Positions 33,784 to 42,958 of a stretch of DNA of 64,000 bases are shown here, in pieces; position 1 is the stretch's first letter; each line of letters starts with the position of its first letter. Source of the DNA: Rana temporaria. Lineage: Eukaryota > Chordata > Amphibia > Anura > Ranidae. Both the position numbers and the translations under genes were made by a program. The stretch spans positions 107,563,909 to 107,627,908 of the forward strand of contig NC_053495.1 of the NCBI RefSeq assembly GCF_905171775.1, read 5' to 3'. The notes under the pieces were generated by a model. The model searched no databases and was not told the DNA's origin. It saw only the letters and a program-made list of their open reading frames with translations.

Positions 33784-34155
33784 TGTAAAAAAGATCTGTA
33801 TACTTACCTATTTTTAGTCCGCTCTGGTCCGGTCACATGATCTCCTGTGTCAGTGAGTAGTGGCTGCTGGGGAGAGGAGGGAATGCTCAACAACAACTGG
33901 GAATTCTGGGAGCTGTGATGTCACTCATAGGCTCCCATGTTCAAAGCATTGACAGTGCTCAATCCTCTCCCCTGCAGCAGCCGCTCACTGACACAAGAGA
34001 GCCTGAGCTGTAGATCACATAACCAGACTGGATCAGACTAACATTAAGTAAGTATACAAACCTTTTTTTTTTACACAGGCTATGCAGGATAAGTAGCAGG
34101 AGGGGGAAAGGACAATTTTTGGGCAGTTAGTGTTAGCCTGGAAGTTCACTTTATA
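33784..34155. mobile_element. Dispersed repeat copy (shared with 55268)
   Basis: Begins tgtaaaaaagatctgtatac and carries gtgatgtcactcataggctc and ctcctctcccctgcag, all of which recur in order at 55268-55575. Both copies end near ccactttgag or gttcactttat, suggesting a TTAA-class MITE whose termini are eroded. Confidence 0.65.
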
Positions 34156-34500
34156 TCAGAGAGCACTGTTTGAAATGGTTAAAGTATAATTATAACCAAA
34201 TCACTGAGATCGAATATATACTTTTTATATATATTAATGTAACATGTAAAAGGTTTTTTTTTGTGAAGCTCCATGTTTAGGCACTTTCTGTTAATTGGTG
34301 ACAACACCCTGTCCCTGTCCCCTATTTTCACTCTTGCATTGTCACCCTGTTATATTCTTGTGGATATTACAAGTGGACATCTTTCAATGAGTGGCCACTC
34401 CTCATCACCTATTTTTCACTCACCAGAAACACACACTGCCCAATGTGCAGCAGACACAGATTGATTTCTCTGAATAGATTGCTTCCTCCTTATAGTCTGA
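34156..34500. other. No gene recognised
   Basis: AT-rich intergenic DNA; ggttaaagtataattataacc near 34178 looks like a decayed TTAA-element end. Confidence 0.35.
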
Positions 34501-35115
34501 AGCCTCGTACACACGACCGTTTTCCTCTGCAAAATCCACCAAGAAAAATGCTGGCAGAGCATTTTTGCCAAGAAAAACGGTTGTGTGTATGTTTTTCGTC
34601 GAGAAAACTGTCTTGGATCTTGACGAGAAAAAAAGAGAACATGCTCTCTTTTTTCTTGTCGAGAGTCTCTATTTCCTCGTCGTGTTTCTCGTCGGGCTGG
34701 TTTACGACGAGAAACACGTTCGTGTGTATGCTTAGAAACCCGCGCATGCTCAGAATAAAGTATGAGACGGGAGCACACCTTCGGTAAAAGTAGCGTTCGT
34801 AATGGAGATAGCACATTCGTCACGCTGTAACAGACTGAAAAGCGCGAATCGTCTCTCACCAAACTTTTACTTAACATGCAGTAACATGAGATTAGCAAAA
34901 GCAGCCCCAAGGGTGGCGCCAGTGGAATCGAACTTCTCCATTATAGTGCCGTCGTACGTGTTGTACGTCACTGCGTTTGAGAACGACGAGATTTTGTCTT
35001 GACAGTGTGTATGCAAAGAAAGCTTGACAAGATTCTCGACAAGCCTGTCAAGAACCTCGTTGAGGAAAACAGCGTTTCATTTATGACGAGATTCTCTGTC
35101 ATGTGTACGAGGCCT
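34501..35115. mobile_element. Harbinger-type MITE
   Basis: AGCCTCGTACACACGACCG at left and tcatgtgtacgaggcct at right are inverted; flanks are TGA and AAG/TAA. The 615-bp interior alternates gacgagaaa and tttctcgtc dyads. Non-coding. Confidence 0.85.
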
Positions 35116-35376
35116 AAGCCTCAATTGTCTAACCTGGGAAAAACATATATAGGCTCTCCTCACATCAGGATAGAAAGCCAGCATAAGTTGTATCAATGGA
35201 GCTCTCAAAAAAAGCAGACAAGAGGGCGTGGCTTGGACTCCACCGAGATGGCGGTGTGACTCCTGAGCTCCGGCTTACGGCGGACTTGTACAGCGGCTCA
35301 CAGCGCACTGAGGCTCTATTTCTATCCCTAAACCTACCCTAATCGCAGCGGAACACTCGCCCACCAACGGGATGCA

Positions 35377-36516
35377 ATGACGAGGAAGAGACAGGCAGAG
35401 CACCGGCCGAAAAAGCTGACGGACTTTTTCTCCTCATCGCCGCTGCCTCGTGGGCAAGATGGCGCCGGCGCTTCCTCCCTATCTGGATCCCGCAATGGTC
35501 GCTTTCAGGCCATCGCTATGCCAGACCACCGAGACTCCCCTGAGGCTGGAGGGACACCACAAGTACCTTCCCCGCTCAGTAGAAGCCCTGCAAAGTCCCG
35601 TTTCAGAGCGGACGAATCTGACACCCAGCAGTGTGAGGTAAGATCCAACGCTGACTCACAGGAAGACACAAGGGAGCTCCCTGACTCCATAATTTCATTC
35701 CCCACACAACATCAGCCAGTCCTGGACACTACCCTTAAAGACATGCTCATCTCTCTAAGGAGCACTATTCATGGGGATATGATGTCTTGCATGAGGAAGT
35801 TTAGCACTGAGTTGTCAGCAGTGGGTGAAAGAGTTAGCCACATTGAAACCAAAATGGGGGAATACGCAACCACCATAAATGACTTAGTAGACGCTCATGA
35901 TACGGCAGAGGAAGAACAAATGTGGATAAAAGCTAAATTAGCAGATTTAGAGGACAGGTCACGTAGAAACAACGTGAAAATACGTGGCATCCCAGAAACT
36001 GTGGCCCCCTCTAATCTGCGCACATACGCCATGACCATGCTGACGGCCCTAATGCCTGACATCCCTGCTATAGAGCTGTCTATCGATAGAATCCATCGGC
36101 TGCCTAAACCCTCCTTTATTCCAGAGAATGTTCCCAGGGATGTTCTCTTTAGAATGCACTTTTACCAGTCTAAAGAAAAGCTGATGTCTATTACCCACAA
36201 GGGGGAACATGGGGGTACTGACTATGCACCCCTACAGTTTTATGCCGACTTATCGCAGTTCACCCTGCAGCTTCGGAAGAATTTGAATACTATCACCAAA
36301 GCCCTGAGGAATCATAACATTGTTTATAAATGGAGATTTCCAACGAAGCTGATGGTGACCAAAGATGGAACTACGCATGTGATTACCTCCCCAGCCAAAG
36401 GCTTCAAATTACTTCAGAAATGGAAGATTCTCCATGAAGACAACTCTACTTCCACCAGATCTAACACACCCGGCAGGGTGTCCCCTGATTGGCAACAAGT
36501 CTCTAAGAACCACTGA
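35377..36516 (+). CDS. L1-type ORF1 protein
   Basis: A 379-residue RNA-binding chaperone-like protein of the LINE ribonucleoprotein. The N-terminal 130 residues are basic and Ser/Pro-rich with no fixed fold. About 130-195 is heptad-like (LISLRSTIHGDMMSCMRKF onward) and probably forms the trimeric coiled coil. The signature DRSRRNNVKIRGIPE follows at about 193-207 and opens the RRM, and the C-terminal domain runs to about 350 (LMVTKDGTTHVI). The start ATG follows the leader closely. Known ORF1 proteins coat their own RNA in the cytoplasm; function here is inferred from the motifs. Confidence 0.93.
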   Translation: MTRKRQAEHRPKKLTDFFSSSPLPRGQDGAGASSLSGSRNGRFQAIAMPDHRDSPEAGGTPQVPSPLSRSPAKSRFRADESDTQQCEVRSNADSQEDTRELPDSIISFPTQHQPVLDTTLKDMLISLRSTIHGDMMSCMRKFSTELSAVGERVSHIETKMGEYATTINDLVDAHDTAEEEQMWIKAKLADLEDRSRRNNVKIRGIPETVAPSNLRTYAMTMLTALMPDIPAIELSIDRIHRLPKPSFIPENVPRDVLFRMHFYQSKEKLMSITHKGEHGGTDYAPLQFYADLSQFTLQLRKNLNTITKALRNHNIVYKWRFPTKLMVTKDGTTHVITSPAKGFKLLQKWKILHEDNSTSTRSNTPGRVSPDWQQVSKNH

Positions 36517-36925
36517 AATGAATGAATTCTCGGCCCAACATCATTGCCCTGTGCATATATTCTTTTGGCCCTATGGGGTCCCGCCTTGGAGCTCTATCAC
36601 GGTTAAGCTCCCCTGTATTTGAGCAGTATTTTCTGCACTCGGGTCGTTTCGGCCCTCCTTTTACAGTTCATATTTTATTTTATTTTTTGGTTTATTTTAT
36701 GTTTGTGCTTCTTTCATAACCAATCTTGGTTGCAGGAACCGCACTTTTCAGATTCTACAGACTGCATCATCTCTAACCACCCAGCTGCAAGAGACTTGTG
36801 TCACTTCTACCTGATCTGGGGCAACGTTTTCCGTCGAACATTCTATCTTTTTGAAATATCTATGATGACAAGGGGTCGTGAGTACACAAGACCCCTGTTG
36901 ATAGCATTATATTACTTTGCTTGTA

Positions 36926-39900
36926 ATGCCGGTTAAAATGTTATCGATCAATGCAAATGGTTTGAATCACCCTGTTAAGAGGGCGTCGCTCTGGCGGGAA
37001 GCTGACTCCTCGCGGTGTGATGTTCTCTGTGTTCAGGAGACCCACTTTCATAGTCATGCGCCACCTAAATGTACATACCGATCCTTTCAACATTATTTTT
37101 TTTCTAATATGGAGGCAAAAAAAAGGGGAGTAATGATAGCTGTCAGGGACACGGTTTTCTTCTCCTTACTTAAGGAATATTCTGATTCCTCTGGTCGCTA
37201 TATAGTATTGATATGTGATATCAATGGTATTAGATACACGCTAGTGAATGTATATGTCCCAAACAAGAGACAGATTACATTTTTAAATGGCCTCATGCGT
37301 AAGATCGGGAAATCCCTCCAAGGATCCCTGATATTATGTGGCGATCTAAATGTAGTTCCGGACCCAATGCTGGACTCCACCACGGTGCTCCAGGGGAGGG
37401 GCCCGGCCCTGGCTAATTTCCTGCGGTCTCATGATCTGTACGATGCTTGGCGTTGTACGCATGCTACCGAGAGAGATTACTCCTTTTTCTCACACAGGCA
37501 TTGCTCATACTCGAGGATTGATCTGTTTCTATTGGATAAATGGCTGCTCACCAGAGTTGTACATACCAAGATTAACACGATCACGTGGTCAGATCACGCC
37601 TCCGTTCTCCTGACCCTGGGTGACAAATACCCTGATACTGCTGCCTTTGTATGGAGAGATAGCTCTTCCATCATTCAGGACATAGCCACCAAAGAAACAA
37701 TCAGAGAACGGCTAGAAGAGTATTTTCAGCTCAATTCTCAATCCACGGATAACCCATTCACACTCTGGAACGCTCACAAAGCCTTCATCAGAGGGGTGTT
37801 TATCCAGCTGGGTTCTAGGGCCAAGAAGCAGAGGCAACTAAAACTTACCACTCTCCTCAAAGACATAGACGCCCTTGACTCTCTAAATAAATCAAATCCC
37901 AATGCATCCACTAGTACCAGACTTGCAGCCCTAAGACATGACCTCAAGCTCCTTCTCCTACATGACTATGAAGCCAAAGACAGATGGGCAAAAATGTCCT
38001 TCTACTCGACTAATAACAAAGCAGGCAAAGCGTTGGCCCGTTATCTACGAGGTCAGCGCTTTAAAACCAAGATTGCTCGTTTAACACATCCCAGGACCAA
38101 GAAACCGGTGTATGACCCTCAAAACATCGCAGACGCGTTCAGCGACTATTACAGCTCCCTATACAATTTAGACCAAGACTCCTCAACCTATCAACCGTCA
38201 CTGACCGATATACAGAACTTTCTTTCCAAAATCCACTTACCCACTCTGACCCCAGAACAATTAAGTGACCTGAACTCCCCCTTCACACTGAACGAACTAG
38301 TGCAGGCTATAAAAACTCTCCCTTCCAACAAGTCCCCAGGCCCTGATGGACTCATAGGAGACTATTACAAGACCTTTCAAACAATCTTAGGGCCACATCT
38401 ATTGAAGGTGTTTGATTTGGCTGCGACCTCGACATCTTTTCCACCCGAAATGCTTGAGGCTCTGATTGTAACACTGCCCAAACCTGGGAAGTCACCGGAT
38501 GCTCCTCAAAATTTCCGCCCAATCTCCTTACTGAATAATGACCTTAAGATTTACGCCAAAATGATAGCCCTGAGATTAGTAGACGTTATACCCACTTTAA
38601 TAGACCCGGACCAATCTGGGTTTACGAAAGGCAGACAAGCATCGGACGCCACAAGGCGTTTAATCAATATCACCCACATAGCACGAGCGACGCGAACGCC
38701 TTCTCTGCTCCTAGCTTTGGATGCAGAGAAGGCGTTCGACAGGGTGCATTGGATGTACCTGAAATGCGCCTTGGAAAAATACGGCTTTGAAAAGCACTTA
38801 TTGTCAGCGATTTTGGCCCTGTACACGGTCCCGTCGGCCAAAGTTTATACGTCCGGAATGCTATCCAAGCCCTTTAGAATCACGAATGGGACAAGGCAGG
38901 GATGCCCACTATCACCCCTCATCTTTAATCTACTAATGGAGCCGCTTGCGGCTTCCATTAGACAAGCACCTGGAGTGCACGGGTTTACAATAGCAGGTAA
39001 AAAACACGTCATTAGTCTTTTCGCTGATGACATTATACTGATGCTTACTAATCCGGTGACTTCCCTGGAAAGGGTTTCTTGTCTGCTTCGAGATTATGGT
39101 AAAATATCATACTATAAGGTGAATGATACCAAATCTTTTATTTTAAATCTGGGTGTCAGTGTCGATGAGAAAATGAATATGCAAAGTGCTTATCCTTATG
39201 TGTGGAATGACCACACACTTGACTACCTGGGGATCCATCTTACTGCCTATCCAGAGCAATTATTCACCGCCAATTACTTGCCGTTAGTGGATAAGGTCAG
39301 GGAAGGAACAAAGGCGCTGAGCAAACACATTTTGTCATGGTCCGGTAGATTGGCCGCCTTCAAGATGCAGATACTGCCACAGGTGCTGTACGTGTTTAGA
39401 ACGGTACCAATACCGGTGAACAAAAAGTTTTTCGGGGAATTACAAAGTATTCTATCAAGATATATATGGGTGGGTAAAAGAGCACGTAGTGCATTTCACA
39501 AATTGCGCAAGAATAAGATGGCCGGGGGCATGGGAGTTCCCTCCTTTGCTGACTACCATCTAGCGGCTGTTTTAACACAAGCTAAAAGCTGGTTCCCAAC
39601 CCAGGTAACCCCAATATTGGGACCCCTTGAGCAAAACCAAGCGCCGGGACGGGATTTGGCAGCGCTTTTGCTGGCAAGCCCATTCCTCAAATGCACGCAA
39701 ATGACCTTAGCACCCCTTATGGTAGCTACTCTAGAGGCATGGAGGAACTTCGCTTCGGCGGAGCTACTTTCAACTCCTACGGTGGGCTTGGACATACCTA
39801 TCTCCTCCTTAGCTTTAATAATACCCAACTTAAACCTGCAGAAATGGACACTGGGAGGCGTACAGTGGATTTCTGATATTCAAGAGGAGGGGAAACTGAG

Positions 39901-40699
39901 ATCCTTTCAGCAATTACAAACTACATATAATCTCCCTAGCTCGGAACAATTCAGTTTCCTTAGAGTACAATCATTCCTCAAAAGTAAACAATATAGGCCC
40001 TATAAGATATTCTGGAAAACAAAAACATTTTTCACCTCTCAGAGAGGCAAGAGTAAGGGTATAACATTAATTTACAACCTGCTTAACAACAAAGCTATCT
40101 TTGTTAAAAGCAACGCATTAATGGCATGGGAAAGAGATCTAGGTGGTCCCTACATGGACGACCAATGGCTCAAAGCACTACAACACACACACTCAGCTAC
40201 CAAAAGTGCCAACTTATGGGAACTTTATCACAAGGTTACTCAAAGGTGGTACCTAACTCCATCCAGACTCGCTAAGTTTGGTCATGGAGAATCTCCACTT
40301 TGCTGGAGACAGTGCTCACAAGTGGGCTCACTGTTTCATATTTTATGGGCATGTGGGAAATTGGCTAGATTCTGGAGTAGCATATTTGCAATTATGCGCC
40401 AGGTTACGGGACTCACTATACACCTCTCACCTTCCTTAGCCATATTACACCTGGGCATAGAGGACTTTCCTCCTCCTTTTAGGAAATGCATCTTACATCT
40501 CCTATTGGCAGCCAAGTTGGTCATAATGAGACTTTGGAGATCCAATGTGAGCCCCAAGGTAGAAGATGTGGTTAAAACCGTGTATTTGCACTTCATGTAT
40601 GAACGCATGCTAGCCTATTCAGAGGGCAGAATTACCACATTTCTTACTCAATGGCAGTCCTGGGTGGATTGGTATGACACTAACAAACTCCTATATTAA
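36926..40699 (+). CDS. L1-type ORF2: endonuclease and reverse transcriptase
   Basis: A 1257-residue polyprotein with no stop or frameshift. It starts with an APE-type endonuclease: SINANG near the N-terminus, VQETHF, CGDLNV with Asp near 140, and SDH with His near 224. The reverse transcriptase follows, with LALDAEKAFDRVHW (Asp near 599), GTRQGCPLSPLIF and FADD (Asp pair near 701-702). The L1 C-terminal cysteine motif CX3CX7HX4C starts near residue 1126. The open frame extends three codons upstream of the first ATG at 36926; a second ATG at 36938 starts right at the endonuclease motif. The enzyme nicks target DNA and copies its RNA there. Confidence 0.96.
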   Translation: MPVKMLSINANGLNHPVKRASLWREADSSRCDVLCVQETHFHSHAPPKCTYRSFQHYFFSNMEAKKRGVMIAVRDTVFFSLLKEYSDSSGRYIVLICDINGIRYTLVNVYVPNKRQITFLNGLMRKIGKSLQGSLILCGDLNVVPDPMLDSTTVLQGRGPALANFLRSHDLYDAWRCTHATERDYSFFSHRHCSYSRIDLFLLDKWLLTRVVHTKINTITWSDHASVLLTLGDKYPDTAAFVWRDSSSIIQDIATKETIRERLEEYFQLNSQSTDNPFTLWNAHKAFIRGVFIQLGSRAKKQRQLKLTTLLKDIDALDSLNKSNPNASTSTRLAALRHDLKLLLLHDYEAKDRWAKMSFYSTNNKAGKALARYLRGQRFKTKIARLTHPRTKKPVYDPQNIADAFSDYYSSLYNLDQDSSTYQPSLTDIQNFLSKIHLPTLTPEQLSDLNSPFTLNELVQAIKTLPSNKSPGPDGLIGDYYKTFQTILGPHLLKVFDLAATSTSFPPEMLEALIVTLPKPGKSPDAPQNFRPISLLNNDLKIYAKMIALRLVDVIPTLIDPDQSGFTKGRQASDATRRLINITHIARATRTPSLLLALDAEKAFDRVHWMYLKCALEKYGFEKHLLSAILALYTVPSAKVYTSGMLSKPFRITNGTRQGCPLSPLIFNLLMEPLAASIRQAPGVHGFTIAGKKHVISLFADDIILMLTNPVTSLERVSCLLRDYGKISYYKVNDTKSFILNLGVSVDEKMNMQSAYPYVWNDHTLDYLGIHLTAYPEQLFTANYLPLVDKVREGTKALSKHILSWSGRLAAFKMQILPQVLYVFRTVPIPVNKKFFGELQSILSRYIWVGKRARSAFHKLRKNKMAGGMGVPSFADYHLAAVLTQAKSWFPTQVTPILGPLEQNQAPGRDLAALLLASPFLKCTQMTLAPLMVATLEAWRNFASAELLSTPTVGLDIPISSLALIIPNLNLQKWTLGGVQWISDIQEEGKLRSFQQLQTTYNLPSSEQFSFLRVQSFLKSKQYRPYKIFWKTKTFFTSQRGKSKGITLIYNLLNNKAIFVKSNALMAWERDLGGPYMDDQWLKALQHTHSATKSANLWELYHKVTQRWYLTPSRLAKFGHGESPLCWRQCSQVGSLFHILWACGKLARFWSSIFAIMRQVTGLTIHLSPSLAILHLGIEDFPPPFRKCILHLLLAAKLVIMRLWRSNVSPKVEDVVKTVYLHFMYERMLAYSEGRITTFLTQWQSWVDWYDTNKLLY

Positions 40700-41208
40700 G
40701 AACGGTTATAGTATTAAAAACTGACAAATAAGTTGTAAATCTAGACCAAGGCGAAGTGCTGGTTCCTTCCTTTTCCTTTTCCTTATTTTATTTTTTCATT
40801 ATTTTTGGCTATTTTTGGCTCCCTTTGTTTAAATTTGTAGCCACGGAGTATGTTGCTCCATGTTCAACATTACAGTTTAAATCTCTTATATGAGTAGCAT
40901 ACCAATGTTCGTGGAGAGTATTGTTGCATACACCATGCAGCAATTTTGAGAGCATGTGCAGCTTGGATGGTATAGGCCCGATTCCACAGGTCACAGCAAG
41001 TACCCAAGGGGTGGCCTCTGGAAGATGGGTCCCAAGGCACGTCTATGTGTTACCCGCTGAATCGTAGAATTGCATTCCCAAAGCTGTGCTCTTATTTTGT
41101 ATTGTATAATGCGGATGTCTACCTCTGTTGGTCTTTGGACATCCACGTGTACTAACATATGTATACCCACGACATGTTTTTTCCATGTATGTTTATACCT
41201 TATAAAAC

Positions 41209-41214
41209 AATAAA
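41209..41214 (+). terminator. L1 polyadenylation signal
   Basis: AATAAA, 14 bp before the end of the element and the 3' target duplication. Confidence 0.8.
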
Positions 41215-41245
41215 AAACTATTGAAATTAAAAAAAGCAGACAAGA

Positions 41246-41581
41246 TGCCACCATAGTGTAGTATTTTTTTATTATAAACATTGTTGGTACAATAGATAAA
41301 ACATCAACATACAGCATACAGTCAAAAAACGCTAGGTGAACTCACATAGGGAGCTGCTGCTTGAGACTCGATGCAGGGGTGTGACATCAGGGCATAGACT
41401 CCTCCCTATGTGTTTCATCCATTAGGACATTATCAGGGGGGCCTCAGATAGGGTTTTGATCTTCAAATTAACTTTTTTTTAATTTTGTGTAAAACTTAAA
41501 TGTAATATTTTTATTATTAACCATTGCCATTTTCATTATTATGATATCTACTATTGCACATATACTAAATACAATTTTATA
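41246..41581. other. Repeat flank of the L1 and 5' region of the glycosyltransferase
   Basis: 41246-41450 continues the repeat into which the L1 inserted and contains atgtgtttcatccattagga, another copy of the frog tail signature. 41460-41581 is AT-rich and probably intron upstream of the coding exon that follows. Confidence 0.45.
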
Positions 41582-41596
41582 TTTGTTTATTGTAGG
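41582..41596 (+). promoter_or_regulatory. Splice acceptor before the galactosyltransferase coding exon
   Basis: tttgtttattgtag is a typical acceptor about 97 bp before the ATG. Vertebrate B3GALT genes commonly keep all coding sequence in the last exon with non-coding exons upstream, which fits. The upstream exon was not found. Confidence 0.5.
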
Positions 41597-41692
41597 TCAT
41601 GAGCAAATAACTATCACAAAACAAAGCTGCATCAGTGGAATAAAAATGACAAACCTGCCTTCGCAATTTCATGTTGAATAACCAGAAAATCC

Positions 41693-42790
41693 ATGATGGC
41701 ATTACATAGGAAAGTTTCATTTTGTTCCATTAAGACATTTATTTTGCTTTTAATATACTTAATTGTTTCTTGCAGTGCTCTTATTGTATATCTAGTTTAC
41801 CACCAAGCACATTCCACATATTTCACAGAAACAGTGGATAAGAAAGATATTTTTTCTGGCAATGATGACATGACTGAAATTACTCAAACTTCATTTGAAT
41901 GGATTAGAAAGACTCTTCTTAGAATTCCTAGCACCGTGTCATCACCTGCTGAAGGGTATTTAAGCATCAATTTCTATCAGTATGTTATTAATGAACCAAA
42001 CAAATGTAAGACTGTCAGTCCTTTCTTAGTCCTGATAATTGCATCAAGTGCAGTAGACACTGAAAAGCGACAAGCCATAAGACAATCATGGGGAAATGAG
42101 TCCCTAAGAGACGGAATTCCTATTGTCCGTCTATTCATGTTAGGCATTGATAGAACGGTGGAACACAATGTCATTTTGCAGGAAAGTGAGCAATACCATG
42201 ATATCATCCAGAAAAACTTCCAGGATACATATAAAAACTTGACTATTAAAACCATAATGGGCATTGACTGGGTCTCTGTCTATTGCCCAGGAGCAAAATA
42301 TGTAATGAAGACAGATTGCGATATGTTTGTCAACACTGAGCATTTGCTGGACTTCTTAGAACCAAATGCACCTATCAAGCAAAACTATTTTACTGGCTTT
42401 TTGCTAGAGAATCACCAGCCACACAGAAATAAGGATAGTAAATGGCACATGCCACATTCCCTCTACCCCTATGATGTCTACCCCACCTTTTGCTCAGGAA
42501 CAGGCTATGTGTTTTCTGGGGATGTTGCACCAAGGATTTTGAGGGCCTCTTTTAATGTAAAATATGTTTACCTTGAAGATGTGTTTGTGGGAATCTGTCT
42601 TGACAAAGAAGGCATACAAATAACTCCACCTGTTGATAGCTTTCTGTTTAATAATTATAGAGTTCAGTTTATTCCATGTTTGTATAATAGGCTTATTACT
42701 TCTCATGAAATAGGTCCAACGGAACTTATTTCTTTCTGGAAACTTGTGCAGGAACAAAAAGAGACTTGTAAAAAACAATTGGCGAATTGA
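41693..42790 (+). CDS. Beta-1,3-galactosyltransferase (GT31), single coding exon
   Basis: A 365-residue type II Golgi membrane enzyme expected to transfer galactose, or a related sugar, in a beta-1,3 linkage. Residues 1-13 are a short basic cytosolic tail, 14-36 a membrane anchor, and the lumenal catalytic domain starts near 105. Family motifs are RQAIRQSWG (126-134), the metal-binding DXD as DCD (208-210), YPTFCSGTGYV (263-273) and EDVFVG (295-300). N-glycosylation sequons lie at N135 and N182. Two ATGs are adjacent; the second (41696) has the better context, A at -3 and G at +4. It most resembles B3GALT2/B3GALT5-type enzymes, but the exact orthologue cannot be fixed by eye. The frame is intact. 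Confidence 0.9.
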   Translation: MMALHRKVSFCSIKTFILLLIYLIVSCSALIVYLVYHQAHSTYFTETVDKKDIFSGNDDMTEITQTSFEWIRKTLLRIPSTVSSPAEGYLSINFYQYVINEPNKCKTVSPFLVLIIASSAVDTEKRQAIRQSWGNESLRDGIPIVRLFMLGIDRTVEHNVILQESEQYHDIIQKNFQDTYKNLTIKTIMGIDWVSVYCPGAKYVMKTDCDMFVNTEHLLDFLEPNAPIKQNYFTGFLLENHQPHRNKDSKWHMPHSLYPYDVYPTFCSGTGYVFSGDVAPRILRASFNVKYVYLEDVFVGICLDKEGIQITPPVDSFLFNNYRVQFIPCLYNRLITSHEIGPTELISFWKLVQEQKETCKKQLAN

Positions 42791-42952
42791 TCTAGGTAAT
42801 AACTTCCTTCAGTTTAAATCATTTGTACCATTCATTTGATAATGTGATAATAATTATGCTAGGCACTGCATCAGTGCGGTAGGGTATTGGTAAGAAAAAT
42901 GTGCAGATGTACTATATCTAGCTTCATTTTGCATTACATTGGATTTGCATGA

Positions 42953-42958
42953 AATAAA
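42953..42958 (+). terminator. Probable polyadenylation signal of the galactosyltransferase gene
   Basis: AATAAA 163 bp after the stop codon, the first canonical signal downstream. Confidence 0.55.

Larger units (their letters stand above)
35224..41228 (+). mobile_element. Full-length L1-type LINE, both ORFs intact
   Basis: A perfect 17-bp direct repeat, AAAAAAAGCAGACAAGA, flanks the element at 35207-35223 and 41229-41245. The 5' end starts GGGCGTGGCTTGG and a 153-bp leader precedes ORF1. ORF1 (35377-36516) and ORF2 (36926-40699) are both uninterrupted, separated by about 410 bp. The 3' region has AATAAA at 41209 and a short A-rich end rather than a long poly-A tail. Complete target duplications, intact ORFs and full length point to a recent insertion. 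The element is in the L1 superclade; I cannot separate L1 from Tx1 clade by eye. Confidence 0.95.

Noticed and set aside
36917..36925. Start of L1 ORF2 at 36917
   Set aside because: The codon there is TTG; the first ATG in frame is 36926, so the extra three residues were not included.
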